A program made the translations under genes and the position numbers. Below the pieces are notes generated by a model. It saw only the letters and a program-made list of their open reading frames with translations, was not told the DNA's origin and searched no databases. From contig NC_052619.1 of assembly GCF_016545825.1 (NCBI RefSeq), forward strand, positions 26,265,803 through 26,329,802: 64,000 nucleotides of DNA. The letters are read 5' to 3'. Below, one piece after another: positions 50,101-62,100 of the stretch (position 1 is its first letter; the number at the start of each line of letters is the position of its first letter). The stretch comes from Eucalyptus grandis (Eukaryota > Streptophyta > Magnoliopsida > Myrtales > Myrtaceae).

Positions 50101-53100
50101 AGTTACAAGCAATCACGGGTTTTACCCAAAGGACAACGAGGTTGTCTTCCATGTTTCCTTTAAAAGCCTCAATTGTCTTTTGGTGTATAACATTAGCCTT
50201 TTTCTTTGGAAATCTAGATTACATTTCAGATTTATAAAGCCTATAGTTTTCCCTTGGTACACTTTTTTCATATCAAAGGAACTTTCTTCTTTTCAAGCCT
50301 TTAGGAAATTGTCTTGCGCTTTCGAGTTCTTGGTTAATGTTACTGCTATATTTACCCAGGACATATTCAATCTGAGAGCAACAACTCTTGTTCGAGTAGG
50401 GAAATTTTATAGTTGTTTCCTTTGCCTAAAGTTCAGTACACACTTTCCTCATCACATACTTTTTTGCCTGGATTCGCCCACCCGGACTTTCTACTAGCTT
50501 TTCTTCTTGGAAAGGCAAGTCGTAAGCCTTCTTATGACCTCTGGCCATGGTTCAGAAAGTTTGTCAAAGAAAGTCTTTGGTACAAACAATAGAGCAACTA
50601 TATCCAAATTATAGAAGTATCGTTGAAATTCACAGGTATAGGCGTAAAAATAGCTCATATCACAGGTCTAGAATATCATCAGAGCATTTATAAACTACTC
50701 TCTCTCCATAATTTCCTTACAAAGCAAGGAACCGCATGAGCTCTTGTCTGTTTTATACCTTGAGATAAGAAGAATTTCCCAAACTTCTGAGCGTTACCTA
50801 CAAGAGTGGCTTCACATTCTTCCCATGTTACTTGGACTATATCCACCTGCACTTGTTATCATACGAATGATTGTGAGCCATTCATCCTTCCTTTCAAGCA
50901 CATGTTTTTCAGTGTCCAGCTTAAGAAAAGGACCAAGACCTACCCACCCCGCTTGTGGGCACACTGGCTTTTGCCTTTCCCCCTCTAATTAAGGAAGGGG
51001 GGGAGGTTCAAGTCCCGGCGTGCGCATTGCGTGCCTTACCTACGACGTCGTGGGAGGTGGGTCCCTGCGGCGCCGCCCTGGGTTTTCGTCACTGGCTGCC
51101 GACTGTACGGCGGTTCCTGAGTCACCAAAAAAAAACAAAAAAAGACCAAGACCTAACTTTAGGCCTTAATTAATATCCTTTGAACAGATTATAATTTTGT
51201 TCTATGTCCATAATCCCATAATCAGGCTTTTATAAAGTCTTTTTTCTTGTTAACATATTCTATCATCAATTGAGCTTGTTCAGCCAATTAATCATTGCCA
51301 AAGATGTTGGGCTAACTTACTAGTATCATTATCATTAAGGTTAGCTGCTCATTCTGCAGGATCTAAAATGAATGGTGTTACCTTTCTTGCTACATTTTTT
51401 GGACTTCAAGGACTTGCTCTGAAGCTTGTCCGTCAGTATTCAATATATTAGTCTCTGTTTCAATTGCATCAAGCCTTTCATTGACCAATAAAGAAACCTA
51501 TCTTGCAAAAGCTTTTTTCCATTCTTTTGTATCTACAGTCATTTTCTTGAGCAAGAAATCTCCTCAAGAGAGTATATACTTCATTATGTAAGCCATTAAG
51601 CATAGGAGAAGATAAGTGTAGTATCCTATCAGCCTGTTTTATTTAGTAGAAATGCTTATATAATTTTTTTTTAGAAGAAATAATGAAAAGCTAGGCTTTT
51701 TTTTCTTTAAAGAAGAGACAGGCCAGATGGAATTCTGTAAATAATTGAAGCTGTAAAGAGCAAAAAGGTAATAACAAGATAGATTTATACAGGAACAAAC
51801 AGTAGGCCGTGTTTGTCCAAACGGCCAAAGAACATGTCTTTATTTGTCTGCTTTCAGAAGTGGGCTTAAAATCGTCCCAAAGGGTAAAGTACTTAATTTT
51901 CATTTGAATTTATTCCAATGGTAATGCTAATTTAGACTTCACGTTGGTAATTTTTGTAACAGATATTGCTTTGCAAAGGAATATACCAGATAAATGGGGA
52001 GGCATTTGGACAATTAAAGTAAAGACAACAATTTCAATGACATTTTTAAAGAGATCAAGATAATTCCGATCATCATTTACTTTCAGTAATCCAATAATTA
52101 ATTTGAATTAATAATAATTCCAAAAATATTAATATACACCATTCAAAATAACATGAAAAATGTAGTCTTACACCCGCAGAAACGGGCATCTTGTTGGTTG
52201 AATATATTTGTCCATTCTTCTCCAATTATATTGCGGGCTAGTTATTTACTCAGCAATTCTCTTTATATATTTATTCATTTTTTTGGACTGCTTTAAAAGC
52301 ATTTCCAACTGATTTTCCCTTGTCAGATACGAAGCCGGACTGATACAAGATATTATACTGGAGATCTCAACTCAACTAGATCGGACGCCATTAGATGTAG
52401 CCACATATCCGGTTGGGATCGATTCCCGAGTACTAGAGCTTAAAACAATATTAAATCTACAATCCAAGGATGATGTTCTTATGGTAGGATTATGGGGACA
52501 AGGAGGTGTAGGGAAGACAACCCTTGCTAAAGCTATTTACAATGCTATTTTTAAAGAGTTTCAAGTATCTAGTTTCTTGGAACGTGTTAGAGAAAATTCT
52601 AAAAATTCCAATGATTTGGTTCCTTTGCAAATAAAATTGCTATCAGAGCTAACACCAAGGAAGAAAATAACGGTCTTCAATGTTGGTGGAGGAAGTCGGT
52701 TGATTCAAGAGAGACTTTGTAATAAGAAAGTTCTTATTATTCTTGATGATGTGGATGACGAGCGCCAGTTAAATGCTTTAGCCAGAGATCATGAGTGGTT
52801 TGCTAAAGGAAGTAGGATAATTATCACGACAAGAGATAAACATCTGCTAACTTATCATGGGGTAGATCATATCTATGAAGTTAAAACTCTTGAGGATGGT
52901 GAAGCTCTTGAACTTTTTAGAAGGCATGCTTTTCGAAGAAACCAGAAAATAGAAATAAAGAGTAGTCTTGTTGATAGTGTTTTACATTATGCCAAAGGCC
53001 TTCCTTTGCCTCTTGAGGTGTTGGGTTCTTTCTTGTGTGGTAGAGGAGAACATGAATGGAAAAGTACCCTGCAAAAACTTACTAAAAGCACTAACAAAAA

Positions 53101-56100
53101 AATCAACGATGTGCTAAAGGTAAGTTATGATGGATTAGAGGACAACGAAAAGGAGATTTTTCTCGACATTGCATGTTTCTTCAAAGGGCAGACGACAGAG
53201 TACATAAAGAAAGTTCTTGACGGTTGTGATTTTGATACAACCATTGGGGTACAAATTCTCATTGAGCGCTCCTTGATTAGTGAAGAGAAAGGATATTTGC
53301 ATATGCATGACTTAATACAGGTGATGGGCATCGATATTGTTAAAGAAGAAAGCCGTGATGATCCTAACCAACGCAGTAGGTTATGGCTTCATGATGATGT
53401 TTTTTATGTTCTATCAGGAGATGTGGTAAGACTTTTCAATGTATAAGAATTCATATTCTATTCTTATCTTTGACTTTGTTTACTATAGTTAAAAAGAAAC
53501 CTAACTATATTTGAATAAATATACAGGGAACATCTTCAATAAAAGCCATAGTTTTGGAGCTACCAAAGCCAAAAGAGACATATATATGTCCTAATGCTTT
53601 CACAAACATGAGAAAGTTGAGGTTGCTCATCCTTCGTAATGTAGATACTTCTTCCCAAGGTCCCATTCATCTCCCTAATGAGTTAAGGTGGTTGGAATGG
53701 ACTAATTGTTCCATGATTCCAGAATTTGGCTATGGTCCAAATAAGTTAGTTGGACCTGATATGCAGAATGGCAAGATCAAGCAAGTGCCGGGACAATTTA
53801 AGGTGCATATTTACTTGGTCCTTTTTACATTACTTATTCCTGATATTTGTTAGTGTCTTGAGGAAAACATCTATAATTACTATATTCTTTTTACATATTA
53901 AAGCATCAAATGTAGGCTGTCATTCTAGTACGTAGAACCAAGGCAGTTAAAATCTTCCGTCTGTAACTAGTCTGCCTTATTAATGACAGCTTGTTGATTA
54001 TAGTTGAAATACATATAGGTAAAGTTTCATTTTTTATCCTTGTACTTTTAACTTCTTTCCTAATCATGTCCATGTGTCTTTAATTATCTATCCGAGTCAT
54101 TCTATTTACACAAATTGTTTAATCAAGTCTCACCGGCATCAAATCTGGTCAAATTCAGTTGACGTGGCTGTCAAAAGACGTCGGAATATAACGTGGATTG
54201 AATATTACCTACATGTTCACCCCTCGTAAATAGTGAATGTAGGTAGATGCCATAACCCGTTTGACTAACATCTGCTTTAAGCTAATTCTATGACGGCTAA
54301 CCTATGTGCGATATTTAATCCACATTATATTGCAGAATTAGTTTAATCGCCACATCAACTAGATTTAGCTTGATTTGGTACCAGAGAGTTTTGATTAGAC
54401 AATTTGTGTATGTAGAAGGACTTGATTAGAAAAATTAAAAATATGGGGACTTGACTAAAAAGGTAGTGAAAGTACATGGATAAAAAGTAGAAGTTTTCTA
54501 CGCGCGCGCGCCCACACACACACGGGCACGCACCCACGCATGCACGCACGTACCCACCCACCCATACGCACGCACGCACGCACGCACAGATATATATAAA
54601 CAAAAAGAGTGAGCTCAAACCACCATGACTTTGAGCTGAAAATTGAAACAGAAACTTCTTACACACACACGGGCAGGCAGGCAGGCAGGCAGGCACGCAC
54701 GCACACGCACAACACACACACACAGATATATATATATAAACAAAAAGAGTGAGCTCAAACCACCATGACTTTGAGCTGAAAATTGAAACAGAAACTTCTT
54801 TGTGTGTAACTTAATGTTCAAACATAGAATGTGCTTAAGCTATATAGTTATATGAGAAGACCTTTTATTTAACGCTTTTATATATGTAATAGTCCCACAT
54901 AGAAAGAGGGAGGTGGGGGTTTTGAATCTCCATCTTTTCAAGAGGGTTGGGGTGGGGACTTTAGTTTTAGGTGTGGGTTTCGGCTCCCACGCGCTGCAAA
55001 GAGTTAGGGTAAAAGTCTGAGAGTGACTTACGAGCTAGAGCGGGACAAATAAAAAAGAAGAAGAAGATATATGTAATAGTCCCAAGATCATTAAAGACCC
55101 TTCCCATGGGAGAATTGAGAAGCCACGTATTCATTACTCTTTGGATGGTAATAAATAAATCTACTTGTTAAGTTTCAAGTAGTGTACTAGATAAATTATT
55201 AGAATGTCAAAATGAAATTTAACAAATTCTTCGAGAATCAACAATTTTATCGGGGTGACTGAGCTTGACAAAGGCCTTTTTTTTCTTACATGCTAAACCT
55301 AAGAAGTTGTTATCCATCTCATGTTAGAAAATTACCAAGAAAAAATGTTTTATTCATAATTAATTACAAAAAGAACCTTGGGAGAAAAGTCATCGTTCAG
55401 TTTTGATTACTTAAACCCAATTCTTGAGAAGTAGCAGCATCGCTATATACTGTAGATTTCTAGCGTTTCGTGCGTAAAAAACACAATACTATTTCATGCT
55501 AGTAATTTCTTAAGAGCATAGGTAAATTTCAAAATCATTGGTAACTAAGTTTTGATCGGCAACTTATTTGGCTGGAAATTAGTAAGTTGCCAATAGTGTT
55601 ATGGCAGAATCAACGGATATTTAGCCTATAAACGTTCTAGAAGTTACCAATAGTTTTGTCGAAGTACCGACAGTTATTTGATTATTTTAAATTACCAACT
55701 ATTTTTGTAAATAATCATTATTACTTTCGTAGCTTCCAACGTATTAAAGTTACTGATATTATAGAAAATTACCATATCGCATTTGAGTCTATATATCAAC
55801 TTTTATTTCATTTTATAAATATTACCAATTGGTTCAAGAACTTACCAACTTTTAATTGCTAAAATTATCATCATGTTAAAGTTACTAACTTTTAAAGAAA
55901 ATTACCAATATTAATTTTAGTGATATACCAACTCTTCATGGGTTAAGTTACTGTCACGCCCCGATCCTCGGGCACGCACACATCCTTCTCATTTGGTCGA
56001 TTTTATAATGCGATATCCCAGGACTAGTATCGCCGACCCTTTTATTTATTAAGCACATGCGGAAGCGCTTAAAATCCCCAGAACAATAAAACGATGGGAT

Positions 56101-59100
56101 AGAAAACGGGGCCATATTTTTCATATTGAAATTTATAACCAAACTTTTATACAAAACACAAATCACTTCATAACTATTCACATCAAAATGAATTCTCAAA
56201 AGAAGATAGACTCTCAGCCCATCCAGGCCATACTCAAGGCCCCTCTCAGGATTATCTTCTTCTTCCAAAATCCTTCTACTCAAGGTTTCACCTCCGAGTT
56301 CTCCTTCTTAGATTCCTCCTCAGCTCCTCAACGGGGTCCCGAAATGGTTTTCCCAAACGGGATGAGACTACGTCTCAGCGAGTTCTACCCCACTAAGCCC
56401 GATTAGTAAACTATTATACTAAAGGCTGCCTAAACACGCATAGGTCAGAAGGCATACCTTAGCATCAGATCCCACCTGCAAGTCAGTACAATTTACAATA
56501 GACACTCAAGCAATCATATCACCGATCGAAGCATCGATCAAATCGACCTAGTCGATTACAAGCCAACAAGACCACTCACGGTCATTCCCAATCAATCAAC
56601 CAATTCACAACATCATATCAAAACAATGATCAATCGACCTAGTCGATTACAAGTCAATCCGACCATTCCCTGGTCACCTCCCTTATTCAGTCTCAAAATC
56701 TTACTCACTGCTTCACGAGCATATACTACCAAATCTTGGCAACAAATTACAGTCCCGAAGGACACGACCTACCTTTAGGTAGCAAATTACGGCCCAATGG
56801 GCACGACCTTTAATAGGTAGCGGATTACGGCCTTATCAGGCGCGACCGACTCCAAATTCGGTGGCAAATTACGGCCTTAACAGGCGCGACCTTTAATAGG
56901 TGGCAGATTACGGCCTTAACAGGCGCGACCCATATCGGGTGGCAAATTACGGCCTCAACAGGCGCGACCGACTCCAAATTCGGTGGCAAATTACGGCCTT
57001 AACAGGCGCGACCGACTCCAAATTCGGTGGCAAATTACGGCCTTAACAGGCGCGACCGACTCCAAATTCGGTGGCAAATTACGGCCTTAACAGGCGCGAC
57101 CGACTCCAAATTCGGTGGCAAATTACGGCCTTAACTGGCATAGCCATACTTCGGCGGCTTCTGAGGTTCAACTCACAACCTCTCATAGTCAAATTCTAAT
57201 TGAATACCGACATTGATCAATCAAATCAATCTTGGGATGAATCCCCACATACTCATCAACTCACTCAATTTTCACACGATATTAACATACCTGATAGATC
57301 TTAGCCAAGAGTATATTCAATTTACTCTCACAAACTTCTCCACTTACAAATGCTGAATAAACATACTTGGCCATTCACCAATCAATAATTCAATCTCAAT
57401 CAATTCCAATCAATTTAGGGTAAATCCCCAAAATATCACAATTTATTTAATTCCACGCAACGTGGAGCTCAAATAAATAAACGGACTACGCCACGAAGAT
57501 CAGCACGAGATTTCGGTCGTCGGCCATCAAAATCTTAATTTCCGAAAAATAATTAATTAATAAATATTAAAAATTCAATTTAGCTCAAAATAAAGCCTGA
57601 TTAAATAAACGGACTTCACCACGGTCATCAGCACAATATTCCGGTTCCAGGCCATCTCAGTTGAATTTTCGGAAAATAAATAAATAATTTAATGAAATTC
57701 CGAAATTTAATAATTAAATACTAAAAATCCACTGAGGCCCGAAAGAGCCTAATTGGAGCCCACTAAGGGTCGGGAAAAATTCCGAGGCACTTCTAATAAT
57801 TAGTAGACCACGTCTACTTGCTAATTGCGCAATCAATTTATCTAAATCACATCACAATTGACTAATAATTGCTAATTTATTCTAATCTAACAACCTAAAC
57901 ATAATTAATTAAATCTAAACCAACATTAAGCATAATTAGCCAACTAATCCTGGATTAGTGAGATTACTCACCAAATCGCGCGCAAATCGGATCAATCCGA
58001 CGGCGGCGACGCGAGGAACGATACTTCCCAAAGCAACTCGCGGATCCGGGGCCGGGAAACGGCCCAAAACGGGCCCGAACCAGCTGGAAACCCATTTCGT
58101 GGGTTTCTGCCCTTGGCTGGTCGGAGCAGATCCGGCGGCCAAAACGGCGAGGGAAGGCCGGCGGAGAGCAAGGGGAACGCCAGGGAAGTCCGGCGGGGCT
58201 GGGCGGTGGCCAGAGGTGGCCGGACGGTGGCTGGTCGGTGCGGAACAGGGGCGAAACAGGGCTGATTCGTGCGGCCTGGGCGTGCGCGGACGGCGGGACG
58301 ACGGCGAGCGCAGGCGGCGCACGGGCGGCGAGCGGCGCGCGCACGAGCGCGAGCGCGGGCGCGGGCGTGCGAGCGGCGGTGCGGCGGCTCTCGGCGAGCT
58401 GCGATCGTCGGCTCTTCTTCTGCTCCTGGTTCGCTCGCTCGGACGTGCGGAGGAAGGAAGAAGAAGAAGAATACGGTCACGTGGGGAGGAGGAAAGAGAA
58501 GAGAGAGGAGAGAGAAGAAGAGATAAGAGAGAGAGAAGAGATAAGAGGATTTGACTGGTCAAAAGAAAAAGGAAGAGAGAGAGAGAAGAGAAGCCAATTT
58601 CAATTTGGCAAGGGGCATTCGGCGGTGGGGAGGGCTGCGCACGAAGGGGAGGGGGAGAGAGAGAGAGAAAAAGAGAAAAGGAAAAGGGAAAGAAAATAAT
58701 ACTTTAATAAGAAAACCCAATTTTCTTATTTCTAGTATTTTCCTTTTCTCATTCCCTTTTATTTTCTTTCGGGTCTTCGATTTTTCCTCCGATAATTTCT
58801 TTTTGAAATTTCGGACTCTGCAATAAATTGATAGACGATGAGACGGTCCTAAAAATGAATTGTGACACGTCCGAATATTCGATTCCCGAAACCAAATCAT
58901 GGTTAAAATCGACCAGGACGTGATTTTAGTCAATCCAACCAATTAGGTAGCTTTTAGGGATTTTTACCATGGATATATCCCTTAATAGCTTCACCCAATA
59001 GGTTAGTTAACTCGTGAGTGATCGGCTCAGAGAAAAAGGGACCATAGCACGTCGACGAAATGCACATTTCATTTTATCGAAACGGGGTCGAATTTCGGGA

Positions 59101-62100
59101 TGTCACGATTACCATTTTGTTTTAATTATTAACTCTTATTTGATTAAGTTACCCACGTTTATCTAATTGTTTCTAAATCACTTATTGTTTTAATAGTGTA
59201 CCAATATTTATTTGTTAATGTTTTCAGCATGTTCAAATTAGGAACTCTTACAAAATAATTGCCGATGTTTATTTGAGTCCATTTACTAATTTTCATTGAT
59301 TACAAATGTGGGTATACTAACAAAATAGTTGATACTTTGAAACTATCAAGTACAAGTCGGTAAGTGAAACTTAAATTCCATAAATAAACAAAAGTAAATT
59401 AGTGTAATGGTGTCAGCCAATTTCAAAAGAATTGGCAATTCTGTAAGAATAACAACGTTAATATGTTAGTAAGCTCTCCAAAATAAGTGAACTATTAAAA
59501 TGGTGAGTAGTTTTGAAACAATCTAATAGACGTTGGTAACTAACACAAATAAGAGTCGATAATTTCGAGTATGAGTACCTTTTCTAGTTGGTAAGTTGCT
59601 ACAAAAATTGGTAAATTATTGAAACTTCCAAAACAATCAAATATACGTTGGTAACTAACTCAAATATATGTTGGCAGTTTCATGTAAGAGATCATAATTA
59701 GCTACGCAAATAAATATTGGTAAATTATTGGTTTAGTTGGTAATTTTGGAAGTTGTTTGAAATTTACTATAAGAGTTACTAACTTTAATGCTTTGGTAAT
59801 TTCAACAAATAAATGCCTGTGAAATATAGGAACGACTTTGATTTCCAAAAATAATCTAATAAATGTTGGTAAGTGGATTCATATAACATACGGTAATTTT
59901 CTAGAAGAGATTTTAACTTAAACTAGTTAGTAAGCTGGCAAATAAACATTGCTACATTATAAAAAGATTTGATAATTTCAAAACAATAAAAAATGGTAGT
60001 GACTCAAATAAAAGTCAGTAATTTCCTATAAGAGGTAATAAAAACTTTAACCAACAAATGATGGCAAAGTATTGGAATGATCAAGTAAACACCAGGAAAA
60101 CGACTCAAACAAGAGTTGGTAATTTCGTATAAGAAATACTTAAATTTAGCATGTCAATAAGCTCCACAAATGAGTGCTGGTAAATAATTATGACTATTGG
60201 TAATTTCAAAACAATCAAATAAATGTTGGTAAATTACCCAAATAAGAGTTAGGGCTAGTTTGGTAAAACCAGAAAGACTAAAACTTTTGTACTGAGTGAA
60301 TACTGAAAATGAAAAATACAATGTTGTTTGATAATAGATTAACTTCTTACCAAATATTAAATAGTGAACATTATTGGTAGATTTTGACAATATAATTGGT
60401 AAGATTTTAATTTCCATTGAATATCTTTTGCATTTAACCAACTAAGTTAGCCCTTTTTTTGCTAATCACATTAAGTGATTTTTAACTCAAAGCAATGAAT
60501 AATAGGTAGAGTTTATCAAACGCACTTGATGAAATTAACTATCGAAAAGTTTAATCTTGAGCAATTAATATGGTTATCAAATGCCCCAAACTAAACGTAG
60601 ATGATAATTTAACTTGTGAAAAGTTGGTAAACCACAAAATCAAAGTTGGTAGTTTTCTATATGAGTTAATAACTTTAACAAGTTGGCAACTTTAAAAATA
60701 TATGTTGCTAATTGTTAGAGTAATTAAAAATTTAAAACAAAATCAGTTAAAAGTTAGTAAATCGGCTCAAATAAGAGTCATAATATATAAATAAATAGGT
60801 TAAGCTCGTGCAAGGTTGACCTACGTGGCATGCTCACACATGAGCCTTGCTAATTAATTCGGTTTTTATGGTTACTTTAGCAAATCTCTATTCCGCATGT
60901 CTAATTGTTACACGTATTTCGATAATAATTGATATAACTTTCTATTCTATTGCATAATTCTCCAATAGAGTAATGCAAATTTTGGTAATAAATGTTTGAA
61001 AATAATTTTCTTATTGTATACAGATTCTATTTTAAAAAATGTATATTATTATATGTTTAAATTTGATTGTTCATGATGAGGTCTGAAAAGAATCTGACCC
61101 ACCTCATATTTGACTTACATTTAACAAACAATAATAAATGAAAAGATCAAATTCATATTTGGCTCATATTTTACAAATAAATCATTGAATTCATAATTGA
61201 GAAATAATCGCAAGGCCCAGGATGTTAAATGTGGATCATCCATCCAAACTCCTTGTGGGGTTTATGTTGGGTAAAAACTGATTGCCCAATTTTATTGATA
61301 CCGGGGATGAGTCTACCATGACCACTTTCTTGGCCCATTCACTTCGGCCATTCCATGGCCTTCCGGTCAATGATCCCGAGGCCCACTTTCGGTCCATCTA
61401 GTATCTGTTAGTTAATCCTAACTACAACCCATGGCCTATTACATGTTGTTGGACCTAAGAAAGAAAAGTGCCCTTTAGAAACGAAAATCCATCCGAGAAT
61501 CTTGGCTCGTCGGATTTATTCATAGGCGGGTCATACTAAACCAAAAGAAATGGGCAACTGGTCCATCCGATTAGAACGCATGAGGAAGACAATACTTACA
61601 GATACTAAAGTTTCTAATGGTGAAAATTATTCATTGTAATTCATCAATTAGTGCTTTTCATTTTAATGGGGGCTTTTGCACATAAAATCTATCCAAGAAG
61701 ATACATGTTTTTGGGCTTTGGTCAGATTCCATTAAGAGAGACCCAAATCAACGTGTTACTCATTTTTCCTGGCCATGTACGGTGGGTAAAGGTTATCGCC
61801 TAAGGGCATCCAAGTGATGGACGAATCCTTCGGTGCACGAAGTTGTTAGGAGTAGTATTCATTGATATAATGTGTCAAAAACCAAAGTCTTACTCAGTTT
61901 TTCCAATAATGTACACTATTTTCTGTTTGGATTTAATATCATCACACGTAGATTTTTCGCGTCAAATCTATCATTCTCAAAATCAAATAAATCTTGTAGT
62001 CGTCTGCTACGTGCTTTGACAGATTTGCATTACGAAGGGTCAGTTTGGGCTAGAGGTATCAACTTGAGATTTTTGTGAGGTAGAAATTAGTCTAACGTAA

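Larger units (their letters stand above)
42640..51545 (-). mobile_element. Endogenous pararetrovirus (Caulimoviridae-like), decayed, antisense in TNL intron 1
   Basis: On the minus strand, pieces of one viral genome follow in order: a probable N-terminal frame start (51542), movement protein (about 47960-48180), aspartic protease (about 47150-47215), reverse transcriptase (46020-46500), RNase H (about 45340-45575), a CCHC knuckle (45245-45292) and further broken frames to about 43300. A TATA-like promoter region follows at 42892. Stops and frameshifts occur in every domain, and a TRIM element and a SINE interrupt it. A movement protein beside an RT marks it as caulimovirid rather than an LTR element. 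The genus is not determined. Outer limits are approximate. It is a non-functional fossil. Confidence 0.8.
41167..52326 (+). other. TNL intron 1 (11.16 kb)
   Basis: Donor GTACGT, acceptor TTTTCCCTTGTCAG. It contains, in order, a GC-rich fragment, an antisense pararetrovirus, a TRIM-type element and a SINE. Joining across it gives the conserved TNL junction Asp-Gly-Tyr-Glu-Ala. Confidence 0.85.

Noticed and set aside
42640..51545. LTR retrotransposon rather than pararetrovirus
   Set aside because: No LTRs flank these domains, no integrase was seen, and a movement-protein-like piece is present. The only LTRs here belong to the nested TRIM.
54355..54821. Cys/Val-rich minus-strand frames (CVCVRACVPAC-like)
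   Set aside because: Translation of CA/GCAC microsatellites.
57936..58699. Open frames of 150-208 codons on both strands
   Set aside because: Arg/Pro/Ala-rich, overlapping in all frames, caused by the GC-rich block of a solo LTR.
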